DNA of 64,000 nt from Aquimarina amphilecti (GTDB lineage: Bacteria; Bacteroidota; Bacteroidia; Flavobacteriales; Flavobacteriaceae), in NCBI RefSeq assembly GCF_900109375.1, contig NZ_FOAB01000001.1, positions 868,001 to 932,000 of the forward strand, given 5' to 3'. The notes beneath the pieces were generated by a model. It was not told the origin of the DNA and searched no databases. It saw nothing but the letters and a program-made list of their open reading frames with translations. Shown piece after piece: positions 32,224 through 41,076 of this stretch; positions within the stretch are counted from its first letter, which is position 1; the number at the start of each line of letters is the position of its first letter. The position numbers and the translations under genes are program-made.

Positions 32224-35055
32224 ATGGCAGAGTCAGAGGAAAATATTGAAGTTTTAGGTGCAAGAGTTCATAATCTAAAAAATATTGATGTAACCATACC
32301 CCGTGAAAAACTTGTTGTTATTACAGGATTATCAGGATCAGGTAAATCATCATTAGCTTTTGACACCATTTATGCAGAAGGACAACGCAGATATATTGAA
32401 ACTTTTTCTGCTTATGCCAGACAATTTTTAGGAAGTCTAGAACGACCGGATGTAGATAAAATAGATGGACTATCCCCAGTAATTGCCATTGAACAAAAAA
32501 CCACAAGTAAAAGCCCAAGAAGTACAGTAGGAACTATTACTGAAATTTATGATTTTTTAAGATTATTATTTGCTCGTGGAAGTGATGCTTATAGCTATAA
32601 CACTGGTGAGAAAATGGTAAGTTATAGTGATGAGCAAATAAAAGACCTGATTCTTAAAGATTTTAATGGAAAAAGAATAAACATTCTCGCTCCTGTCATA
32701 CGATCAAGAAAAGGGCATTATAGAGAACTTTTTGAGCAAATTGCTAAACAAGGTTTTGTAAAGGTGAGAACCGATGGTGAGATCAAAGATATTACCAAAG
32801 GGATGAAACTAGATCGTTACAAAACTCACGATATAGAGATTGTGATTGATCGGTTAGCGGTAACAAATGACAAGGATAACTCTAAACGTTTAATGGAAAC
32901 GATCAATACCGCAATGTATCACGGGGATGATGTATTGATGGTAATTGAACAAGATAGCACAGAAGCTAGATTTTTTAGTAGAAGTCTGATGTGTCCATCT
33001 AGTGGAATCTCCTACCCCAATCCTGAACCGAATAACTTTTCATTCAACTCGCCAAAAGGTGCTTGCCCAAAATGTAATGGGATAGGTAACCTGTACGAAG
33101 TAAACGTAAAAAAAATTATTCCTGATGATTCCATATCTATCAAAAAAGGTGGATTAGTACCTCAAGGCCCACAAAAAAATAACTGGATTTTTAAACAGTT
33201 AGAATTAATAGCACAGCGTTTTGATTTTAAATTAAGTGATCCTATAAAAAAGATTCCTGAAGACGCAATGGAAATCATTCTTTATGGAGGAAAAGAAAAA
33301 TTCACTGTAGATAGTAAAACTCTTGGCGTTAAGAGAGATTATAAGATTGACTTTGAAGGAATTGCTACGTTTATAGACAATACTTATACAAATAATGATT
33401 CTACTTCTTTACGCAGATGGGCTAAGGATTTTATGGACAATATTGAATGTCCAGAATGTAATGGATCCAGGCTAAGAAAAGAATCATTATACTTTAAGGT
33501 TGGCGAAAAAAGTATCGCCGATCTAGCTAATATGGACATTAGTGAATTAGCAGATTGGTTTAAAAAACTACCTGAACAACTAAGTAATAAACAAAAACAA
33601 ATTTCTGGTGAAATCCTGAAAGAGATCAATGCACGAATACAGTTTTTAATTGACGTTGGATTGACCTACCTATCTTTAAACCGCAGCAGTAAATCACTTT
33701 CTGGTGGAGAAGCACAACGAATTCGATTAGCAACACAAATAGGATCTCAATTAGTTGGAGTTTTGTACATATTAGATGAGCCCAGTATTGGTTTGCATCA
33801 ACGGGACAATGAAAAGTTAATTAACTCTTTAGTGCAGCTTAGGGATATTGGTAATTCAGTTATCGTAGTAGAGCACGATAAAGACATGATAGAGCGAGCG
33901 GATCACGTTATTGATATTGGTCCTAGAGCAGGCAAACACGGAGGAGAAATTATAAGTGAAGGTACTCCTGAAAACTTAATGCTCCACGAAACACTTACTG
34001 CTGATTATTTAAGTGGTAAAAAAGAAATCAAAGTTCCTGAAAAAAGGAGAAAAGGAAACGGGAAGAAAATTTCTTTAACAGGAGCAACGGGAAATAATTT
34101 GAAAAATGTTTCCATTGATATTCCCTTAGGAAAAATGATAGCGGTTACTGGAGTCTCTGGTAGTGGTAAATCTACCCTAATCAACGAAACTCTATACCCT
34201 ATTTTAAATGCTTATTATTTTAACGGGGTTAAAAAACCAATGCCTTATAAAAAAATTAAGGGGTTAGAAAACGCTGACAAAGTAATTGATATTAACCAAT
34301 CACCAATTGGTCGAACACCAAGATCAAATCCTGCAACTTATACAGGCGTATTTTCAGAAATTAGAAATTTATTCTCTAAAACACCTGAAGCTATGATCCG
34401 TGGATACAAACCCGGACGTTTTAGTTTTAATGTAGCCGGCGGAAGATGCGAAACTTGTAAAGGTGGTGGTCTACGAGTTATTGAAATGAACTTCTTACCA
34501 GATGTATATGTGGAATGTGAAACATGTCAGGGTAAAAGATTCAATAGAGAGACTCTAGAAATAAGATATAAAGGAAAATCCATCTCTGATGTACTAGAGA
34601 TGACTATTAATGAAGCCTGTGATTTTTTTGAACAGATTCCGAAAATTTTCCGAAAACTTAAAACTATCAGAAGTGTAGGTTTAGGATATATTACTCTCGG
34701 ACAACAATCTACTACGCTATCTGGTGGAGAAGCACAAAGAATTAAATTAGCTACTGAATTATCTAAAAGAGATACCGGAAATACTTTTTATATATTAGAC
34801 GAACCAACAACAGGACTTCATTTTGAAGATATCAGAGTATTAATGGAAGTTTTAAATGAATTAGTTGATAAAGGGAATACTGTGTTAATTATTGAACATA
34901 ATCTAGATGTAGTTAAAATGGCAGATTATATTATCGACATAGGATACGAAGGAGGAAAAAATGGTGGTGAAGTTGTCGCAAAAGGTACACCTGAACAGAT
35001 TATCAAAAATAAAAAGAGTTATACTGCTAAGTTTTTAGAAAAAGAGCTGCGATAA
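32224..35055 (+). CDS. uvrA: Excinuclease ABC subunit A
   Basis: A 943-residue ABC-type ATPase of nucleotide excision repair. Both nucleotide-binding halves are complete: Walker [13 protein letters not shown] and [13 protein letters not shown], signatures [13 protein letters not shown] and [12 protein letters not shown], and Walker [11 protein letters not shown] and [10 protein letters not shown]. Zinc segments are [14 protein letters not shown] and CETCKGGG...CETCQG. The first canonical CxxC of the N-terminal finger is degenerate here (CPSSG instead of CxxC), as in related Bacteroidota. It binds UvrB and damaged DNA. It is a single gene with its own promoter. Confidence 0.98.
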   Translation: MAESEENIEVLGARVHNLKNIDVTIPREKLVVITGLSGSGKSSLAFDTIYAEGQRRYIETFSAYARQFLGSLERPDVDKIDGLSPVIAIEQKTTSKSPRSTVGTITEIYDFLRLLFARGSDAYSYNTGEKMVSYSDEQIKDLILKDFNGKRINILAPVIRSRKGHYRELFEQIAKQGFVKVRTDGEIKDITKGMKLDRYKTHDIEIVIDRLAVTNDKDNSKRLMETINTAMYHGDDVLMVIEQDSTEARFFSRSLMCPSSGISYPNPEPNNFSFNSPKGACPKCNGIGNLYEVNVKKIIPDDSISIKKGGLVPQGPQKNNWIFKQLELIAQRFDFKLSDPIKKIPEDAMEIILYGGKEKFTVDSKTLGVKRDYKIDFEGIATFIDNTYTNNDSTSLRRWAKDFMDNIECPECNGSRLRKESLYFKVGEKSIADLANMDISELADWFKKLPEQLSNKQKQISGEILKEINARIQFLIDVGLTYLSLNRSSKSLSGGEAQRIRLATQIGSQLVGVLYILDEPSIGLHQRDNEKLINSLVQLRDIGNSVIVVEHDKDMIERADHVIDIGPRAGKHGGEIISEGTPENLMLHETLTADYLSGKKEIKVPEKRRKGNGKKISLTGATGNNLKNVSIDIPLGKMIAVTGVSGSGKSTLINETLYPILNAYYFNGVKKPMPYKKIKGLENADKVIDINQSPIGRTPRSNPATYTGVFSEIRNLFSKTPEAMIRGYKPGRFSFNVAGGRCETCKGGGLRVIEMNFLPDVYVECETCQGKRFNRETLEIRYKGKSISDVLEMTINEACDFFEQIPKIFRKLKTIRSVGLGYITLGQQSTTLSGGEAQRIKLATELSKRDTGNTFYILDEPTTGLHFEDIRVLMEVLNELVDKGNTVLIIEHNLDVVKMADYIIDIGYEGGKNGGEVVAKGTPEQIIKNKKSYTAKFLEKELR

Positions 35056-35144
35056 ATAATTCTATTAAATTAAAAAACAAATAGTAACAATAACAACTTG
35101 TTAAAAAAATATCAGTTATATACTGAAATAATAAAATAAAATTT

Positions 35145-35834
35145 ATGAGAAAAGAACAACGTCACAAAGGATGGAATGAAATAAAAACAAATGATTCTTG
35201 GGCTATTTTCAAGATCATGGGAGAGTTCGTAAATGGTTTTGAAAAAATGAGTAAAATAGGACCTTGTGTATCTATTTTCGGATCTGCCAGAACAAAAACA
35301 GATGATAAATATTATCAACTTGCAGTTGATGTAGCTCATAAAATAGTAGATCACGGCTATGGTGTTATCACTGGCGGTGGACCAGGTATTATGGAGGCTG
35401 GTAATAAAGGAGCACATTTAGGAGGAGGAACATCGGTTGGTCTAAATATCGACTTACCATTCGAACAGCACGATAACCCATATATTGACAGTGATAAAAG
35501 CTTAGATTTTGATTATTTCTTTGTTCGTAAAGTAATGTTTGTTAAATACTCTCAAGGATTTGTAGTAATGCCGGGGGGGTTTGGAACTCTTGACGAACTA
35601 TTCGAAGCTATTACATTAATACAAACAAAAAAAATCGCGACATTTCCTATTATTTTAGTAAGTACTGAGTTCTGGGGAGGACTAATCGATTGGATAAAGA
35701 GTACACTTTTAGATAAATTTGGAAATATTAGTCCTGGAGATATGGATTTAATTCATATTGTGGATACACCGGAAGAAGTATTGCAAATTTTAGATAAGTT
35801 CTATGGCAAATACAATTTAAGTCCGAATTTCTAA
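35145..35834 (+). CDS. LOG-family protein (TIGR00730-like)
   Basis: A 229-residue Rossmann protein with the LOG motifs GGGPGIMEAGNKGA (about 81-94) and MPGGFGTLDELFEAIT (about 141-156), the latter holding the PGGxGTxxE catalytic site. Such proteins hydrolyse nucleoside monophosphates to the base and ribose 5-phosphate; cytokinin nucleotides are the substrate in plants and some bacteria, while the bacterial role is often unclear. N-terminal additions of about 35 residues precede the fold. It is followed by the T9SS-tagged gene on the same strand. Confidence 0.88.
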   Translation: MRKEQRHKGWNEIKTNDSWAIFKIMGEFVNGFEKMSKIGPCVSIFGSARTKTDDKYYQLAVDVAHKIVDHGYGVITGGGPGIMEAGNKGAHLGGGTSVGLNIDLPFEQHDNPYIDSDKSLDFDYFFVRKVMFVKYSQGFVVMPGGFGTLDELFEAITLIQTKKIATFPIILVSTEFWGGLIDWIKSTLLDKFGNISPGDMDLIHIVDTPEEVLQILDKFYGKYNLSPNF

Positions 35835-35872
35835 TAGATATTCCTTTTCGCACAAACTCAACAAACTCAATA

Positions 35873-37123
35873 ATGAAAGGATTATTCATATCACTCATGT
35901 TATTTTATAGTTTCCAAATTTCTTTTGGACAGACCACTATAAAAACCATGTTTTATAATGTTCTGAATTATCCTACTGCCCCACCCGATAATAGAGAAGA
36001 AATATTAGAAACTATAATAGATAGTTATGAACCTGATATTTTTATGATTTGTGAATTGGAAACAGCAATTGGAGGTGAAGAAATATTGAATAATTCATTA
36101 AATGATGATAATAGCAACTATTCTAGTGCTCCCTTTTTAAGTAATTTTTCTAACTCGGATGTGGAGTTGCATCAATTATTATATTATAACAATCAAAAGT
36201 TTACCCTAATAGAAAGTCAAAGACTAACAACTACTATTAGGGATATTAATTGGTACACTTTAGAATTAATATCAGATGATCAAATTAATAATCCTATTAG
36301 AATTGAAATTTTCGTATGTCACCTAAAAGCCAGTAGAGGTTCGGAAAATGAAATAAAGCGATTAAATATGGTCAATGAGTTTATCGATAACTATACTAAT
36401 CTAGATGAAAATGCTTATATAATTTTTGCTGGTGATCTAAATATATATTCGTCAAATGAACCAGCTTATCAGGCTTTACTAAATATCAACAATAAGATTA
36501 CCTTGGTAGACCCTATTAACACACCTGGAAGCTGGACAAATAATAATACTTTTACCAGTATACATACACAAAGTACACGTCTTGATAATGATGAGTTTGA
36601 TGGTCTAGGTAGCGGTAGTGGATTAGACGATCGTTTTGATTTTATCTTAATGTCGGAAAATATGAAGAATAACAATGAATTAAGCTACGTGTCTGATAGT
36701 TATCTTGCTTATGGTAATAATGGCAATTGTTACAATGAAAGGATTGATAATGTAGATTGCGTAGGAATATTTGATAGTTCACTAAGGGATGCATTATACA
36801 ATATGAGTGACCATTTACCAGTGGTAATGGAATTACAATCTAACCAACAATTACTGGATACATCAGAATTTACAGAAATGACAAGGACAATACAATTAAA
36901 TAATGGTAACATAATTAATGAAAACCTGTCTTTACAAATAACTAATAGTCCAGAACCAATCCATTTTAACATTTACAATACTTTAGGACAAAAAGTACAA
37001 TCTTTTTCGGCTGACGGTAATGGTATTATTAATATAATCGTATCCGAAATAAGTAATGGAATGTATTATCTTGTTCCAACCAATATAAATAGTAATACCA
37101 TAAAATTTTTGAAAGTAAATTGA
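35873..37123 (+). CDS. Secreted endonuclease/exonuclease/phosphatase-fold protein, T9SS tail
   Basis: A 416-residue exported protein: signal peptide about 1-18, then an EEP fold (about 22-320) with MFYNVLNYP, the Glu in FMICELETAIG, CHLKASRG, FAGDLNIYSS and the closing NMSDHLPVVMEL, which provides the Asp-His of the active site. The last 70 residues (about 345-416) form a type A T9SS sorting domain (FNIYNTLGQKVQSF, then SNGMYYLVPTN). It is probably a secreted nuclease or phosphodiesterase; the substrate is not evident. It overlaps the next gene by 4 bp and should be co-translated with it. The PorX regulator at 17980 fits the secretion route. Confidence 0.88.
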   Translation: MKGLFISLMLFYSFQISFGQTTIKTMFYNVLNYPTAPPDNREEILETIIDSYEPDIFMICELETAIGGEEILNNSLNDDNSNYSSAPFLSNFSNSDVELHQLLYYNNQKFTLIESQRLTTTIRDINWYTLELISDDQINNPIRIEIFVCHLKASRGSENEIKRLNMVNEFIDNYTNLDENAYIIFAGDLNIYSSNEPAYQALLNINNKITLVDPINTPGSWTNNNTFTSIHTQSTRLDNDEFDGLGSGSGLDDRFDFILMSENMKNNNELSYVSDSYLAYGNNGNCYNERIDNVDCVGIFDSSLRDALYNMSDHLPVVMELQSNQQLLDTSEFTEMTRTIQLNNGNIINENLSLQITNSPEPIHFNIYNTLGQKVQSFSADGNGIINIIVSEISNGMYYLVPTNINSNTIKFLKVN

Positions 37124-39948
37124 AACGTATCAGAATATTCCATATAACTTCTATTATATTTTTATTGCATGCTAGTATTTATGCTCAGCATAATATTGTC
37201 ATTAACGGAGTTCTAGATGCTAAAAACAAAGTGATATCAATACAACAAGAAATCACCTTTGTCAATACCTCAAAAGACACTATGCAAGAAGTGTTTTTAC
37301 ATGATTGGGCCAATAGTTTTGTCAGTAAAACTACTCCTTTAGGAGAACGTTTTTCTGAAGATTTTTTAAAACGTTTCTACTTCGCTAAGGATTACGAACG
37401 TGGAGCAACTGCTATTGAGTCTATTAAAAATAAGTCTGGTCAAACCTTAAATTTTGAACGTTATAACGAAACACCCGATATACTACGTTTAAATATTAAT
37501 AAATCCCTATTCCCCGGAGATAGCACTACCTTTAATATTGAATACAAAGTAAAAGTACCTAGTGAAAAATTCACTCGTTACGGTTATCATAAAAATGGAA
37601 ATTTCAGCTTAAAATATTGGTATATAGTCCCTGCCGTTTATGACACTAAATGGCAAGTATATAGTCACAAACATCTCGATGATTTATACGCTCCTTTATC
37701 AGATTACAAAATTAGCTTAACAATACCATCAACTTATGAAATCACAAGTGAATTTGATCAAAAAGAATCATTAAACACTAATGACCAAACTAAAACCATT
37801 CAATTACTAGGTAATAATAGAAATGAAGTAAATCTATACTTAGAAAAAAACAGTTCTTTTTATGATTTTAGAATGAATGGAGTAAAACTCATTAGTAATA
37901 TTGAGGATAACGATTTGATGCCTGAAATGAAAAGTGTGGCAACAAAAAGAATCATTAAATTTCTAAAAGATCGATTAGGTCCTTACCCTTTTGACAAGAT
38001 ATTAGTTTCGGAAAACGATTATAAAAACAACCCGGTATATGGTTTAAATCAACTACCAGATATTTTAAGACCTTTTCCCGATGGTTTTCAATACGAAATT
38101 AAACAACTAAAATCCATTACAGAAAGTTACCTAGAAAAGACGTTGATAATTAATCCAAGATATGATGCATGGATTAAGGATGCTATACACATTTATATCA
38201 TGATGACATATACGGAACAATACTATCCGGATATGAAAATTATAGGAAACCTCAGTAAAATTATTGGATTAAGGTGGTTTCATGCTGCTGATTTAGACTT
38301 TAATGATCAGTACTTTTTAGGTTACAAAAATATGGCTAGATTATTTTTAGACCAACCTCTAACAGAACCGCAAGACAAACTAGTAAAGTTCAATAAAAAT
38401 ATTGCAAACGCATACAAAGCTGGAATCGGATTTAAATATCTAGAAGACTATCTAGAAGATGATAATATTCTAGCAGATGCCGTAAGAGAATATTATATTA
38501 ATAATACTTTAAAAATCACAAATTCTAAGGAGTTCGAAAAAATCTTAAATAAGCTAACCCCAAAGAATATAGATTGGTTTTTTGAAGATTATATCCCAAC
38601 CAATGAAAAATTAGACTTCAAAATTAAGTCTGTAAAAAAAAGAAAGGATTCTCTAGAAGTCATTATAAAAAATAAAAGAAACAATGTAATGCCTGTTTCG
38701 CTAGCAGGGTTAAGAAATGGACAATTAGTTTCTAAAACTTGGGTTACTGACATTGTTGGAAAGAAAAAGGTTAAAATTGCCAATGAAGACATTGATAAAC
38801 TAGTAATAGATTATGATCAAAATATCCCTGAAGTTAATAGACGAAATAATCATAGGAATATTAAAGGACTTCTAAATAAACCCATACAGTTTAGATTCCT
38901 ACAAGATGTTGAGGATCCAACCCGAAGTCAAATTTTTTACATTCCAGAATTTGAGTTCAATGTATATGACGGCTTAACCATTGGTTCCAAGTTTTATAAT
39001 AAGACTTTTATAAGAAGAGATTTTGATTATAGAATAACTCCTAGTTATGGCTTTTTATCAAAAAAACTAATCGGCTCTGCATTTTTTCAATATAGAGATC
39101 AAATCGCGGATTACGATCTCTATCAAATCAAATATGCATTTAGTGGTAGTATGTTTAGTTATGCACCAGATCTTCTATTTAGGCGCTTCTCCCCTTCTGT
39201 AGATTTTTATTGGAGACCACAAGATCTTAGATCTAATGAACGACAACGCTTATCTATTCGTAGTGTAAACGTATTTAGAGAACGAGATGACAATAATCCT
39301 GTAGAAACTCCTGATTATAGTGTATTTAACGTACGATATCGGTACTCTGATTTCAACCTCTTAGACTTCACATCTTATGTATTTGATTATCAGATAGCTA
39401 AAAATTTCAGTAAACTATCAACTACTATAAATTACAGGAAAGTATTTTTAAATAACAGGCAACTTAATCTTCGTCTATTTGCAGGAGCTTTTATATATAA
39501 TGATACAGAAAAAGATGGTGATTTTTTTAGTTTTGCTCTAGATAGACCAACTGATTACCTTTTTGATTTTAGTTATTTAGGGCGTAGTGAAGAAACAGGT
39601 TTAGTAAGTCAACAGATTATTATTGCGGAAGGAGGGTTTAAATCTCAGTTGGATTATCCATTTGCCAATCAATGGATCACAACGTTAAATGCAAACACCA
39701 ATATATGGAAATGGATCTATGCATACGGTGATGCAGGTTTTGTAAAAAACAAAGGGATCTCTCCTAAATTTGTATATGATGCTGGTGTAAGAGTCAGTCT
39801 TGTAGCTGATTATTTTGAACTTTTCTTTCCTGTGGTATCGAATAATGGTTTTGAAATTAACCAACCAAATTACAACGAAAAAATTAGATTTATCATTACA
39901 CTAAGTCCACAAACTCTTATAGGGTTGTTTACAAGAGAATGGTATTAA
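37120..39948 (+). CDS. Degenerate M1-aminopeptidase-like protein with C-terminal barrel
   Basis: A 942-residue exported protein starting at TTG 37120 (TTGA overlap with the previous stop) with a signal peptide ending near IYAQ. Residues about 23-250 match the N-terminal sheet of M1 peptidases. At about 330-370 the alpha-domain zinc region should appear; instead the sequence is ITESYLEKTLIINPRYDAWI, then DAIHIYIMMTYTEQYYPD, with no HExxH and only a trace of the WxxEG-type helix. The C-terminus (about 600-942) alternates aromatic strands (FFQYRDQIADYDLYQIKYAF, DRPTDYLFDFSYLG) and ends in Trp-Tyr, as in outer-membrane beta-barrels. It is therefore probably a non-catalytic or altered M1 fold joined to a barrel. 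Confidence 0.75.
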   Translation: MKRIRIFHITSIIFLLHASIYAQHNIVINGVLDAKNKVISIQQEITFVNTSKDTMQEVFLHDWANSFVSKTTPLGERFSEDFLKRFYFAKDYERGATAIESIKNKSGQTLNFERYNETPDILRLNINKSLFPGDSTTFNIEYKVKVPSEKFTRYGYHKNGNFSLKYWYIVPAVYDTKWQVYSHKHLDDLYAPLSDYKISLTIPSTYEITSEFDQKESLNTNDQTKTIQLLGNNRNEVNLYLEKNSSFYDFRMNGVKLISNIEDNDLMPEMKSVATKRIIKFLKDRLGPYPFDKILVSENDYKNNPVYGLNQLPDILRPFPDGFQYEIKQLKSITESYLEKTLIINPRYDAWIKDAIHIYIMMTYTEQYYPDMKIIGNLSKIIGLRWFHAADLDFNDQYFLGYKNMARLFLDQPLTEPQDKLVKFNKNIANAYKAGIGFKYLEDYLEDDNILADAVREYYINNTLKITNSKEFEKILNKLTPKNIDWFFEDYIPTNEKLDFKIKSVKKRKDSLEVIIKNKRNNVMPVSLAGLRNGQLVSKTWVTDIVGKKKVKIANEDIDKLVIDYDQNIPEVNRRNNHRNIKGLLNKPIQFRFLQDVEDPTRSQIFYIPEFEFNVYDGLTIGSKFYNKTFIRRDFDYRITPSYGFLSKKLIGSAFFQYRDQIADYDLYQIKYAFSGSMFSYAPDLLFRRFSPSVDFYWRPQDLRSNERQRLSIRSVNVFRERDDNNPVETPDYSVFNVRYRYSDFNLLDFTSYVFDYQIAKNFSKLSTTINYRKVFLNNRQLNLRLFAGAFIYNDTEKDGDFFSFALDRPTDYLFDFSYLGRSEETGLVSQQIIIAEGGFKSQLDYPFANQWITTLNANTNIWKWIYAYGDAGFVKNKGISPKFVYDAGVRVSLVADYFELFFPVVSNNGFEINQPNYNEKIRFIITLSPQTLIGLFTREWY

Positions 39949-39979
39949 TTATTTTTAATAGAACACTAAAATCAAGCTT

Positions 39980-40684
39980 CTATAAATACTTCTCACTCTT
40001 ATTTATAATCTTATCCGGAGCAGTATTCAACAAAAATTCCATAAAAATATACAAGCTTAATACATGGGCTATATTAATAAGAACGGTAAAAATATTATTA
40101 AAATAAAATAGTTCATTTATTGGTAATAAGGACACTATAAATATACATAAACAAGACACTATGATTAATTTCAAACCATCTTTATAGGTGTCTTGCATAT
40201 AAATAAGATACGCCACCAAAATATACATTGTAGAACTAAATAAACATACAATAACTTCTGGTATAGCATCTTTTACCATATCAAACAATAATTGAGAAAT
40301 TGAATAAATCAAATAAACAACCAACGCAGAACTAATCAAAATTGGTACTGACAAAAAAGTACTCCGTTTTATCGCTTTAACCAATAAATACTTTCTAAGA
40401 GCTACTGTACAAAATATAAAATATAAAGATGTTAGAATGCATATTACAGAAAAATTAATTCTGAAATCTGTATAAATAAGAACGTCGCAAAAAATCATTG
40501 GAACTAAACTAAGTATATACCAAAAATTAATTTTTTTAACGCTACATAGATACATTGTCCCTATAGAAAATATAGTTAACGGTAAGGCATAGGCTAAATA
40601 TTTTCTATCAAAAAAAACTGCAATTATTATTACTACCGAAAAAGCAAGATAAAATAATATGTTAGTGAGTTTTATATTTTTCAA
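39980..40684 (-). CDS. Polytopic membrane protein, 7-8 TM, unknown
   Basis: A 234-residue very hydrophobic protein with seven or eight TM helices of about 20 residues separated by short basic loops (FDRKYLAYALPLTIFSIGTM, VALRKYLLVKAIKRS). The layout is like the YhhN/lysoplasmalogenase group, but conserved acidic residues of that family are not clear, so the match is weak. Starts: TTG at 40684 or GTG at 40692, no ATG nearby. It converges with the M1-like gene with a 31-bp gap. Confidence 0.62.
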   Translation of the reverse strand: MKNIKLTNILFYLAFSVVIIIAVFFDRKYLAYALPLTIFSIGTMYLCSVKKINFWYILSLVPMIFCDVLIYTDFRINFSVICILTSLYFIFCTVALRKYLLVKAIKRSTFLSVPILISSALVVYLIYSISQLLFDMVKDAIPEVIVCLFSSTMYILVAYLIYMQDTYKDGLKLIIVSCLCIFIVSLLPINELFYFNNIFTVLINIAHVLSLYIFMEFLLNTAPDKIINKSEKYL

Positions 40685-41024
40685 AAATTCACGATTACAT
40701 TAATAATGATAGCTAATATTTCTTCTAAGTTATATTATTTTTTGGATTTGTAGGAAAAAAAGAGAATAAACCTAGGTTCCTACATAGACAAAAACCCAAC
40801 AAAGTAAATAACAACTCTCGACCATACTGATTAACAGCCATCTAAAATTATAAATTCTAGTTCTAAATTATTACAGCATAGTAAAATGAAGTAACACAAT
40901 TTTTTAAATGTGAAAATTTTGAATATTTGTTAATCAAGTCTTAAAAAAATTACTCAAAAAAAGAATTCAACAACAAAAAGCTATTTTACATGAATTATCC
41001 TCAACAAATTTAATACTTCTTGTC
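40685..41024. other. Long intergenic region with one inverted repeat
   Basis: About 390 bp separate the membrane-protein gene and the E1 gene. No ORF with coding character was seen. TGTAGGAA (40749-40756) and TTCCTACA (40777-40784) form an exact 8-bp inverted repeat with a 20-bp loop, perhaps a regulatory site or hairpin. The remainder is A/T-rich and otherwise featureless until the promoter at 41025. Confidence 0.4.
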
Positions 41025-41054
41025 TTGGAATTGGCGTGAATTTTAGCTAAATTT
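41025..41054 (+). promoter_or_regulatory. Promoter of the E1 dehydrogenase gene
   Basis: TTGG at 41025-41028 and TAAATTTG at 41047-41054 (exact TAnnTTTG) have an 18-bp spacer. Transcription would start near 41061, which excludes the TTG at 41053 as the start codon and supports the ATG at 41077. Confidence 0.65.
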
Positions 41055-41076
41055 GCACACCGTAAAAAACGTTCAC

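Noticed and set aside
41053..41076. TTG at 41053 as start of the E1 gene
   Set aside because: The TTG is part of the -7 promoter element; the ATG at 41077 gives the right transcript and a normal N-terminus.
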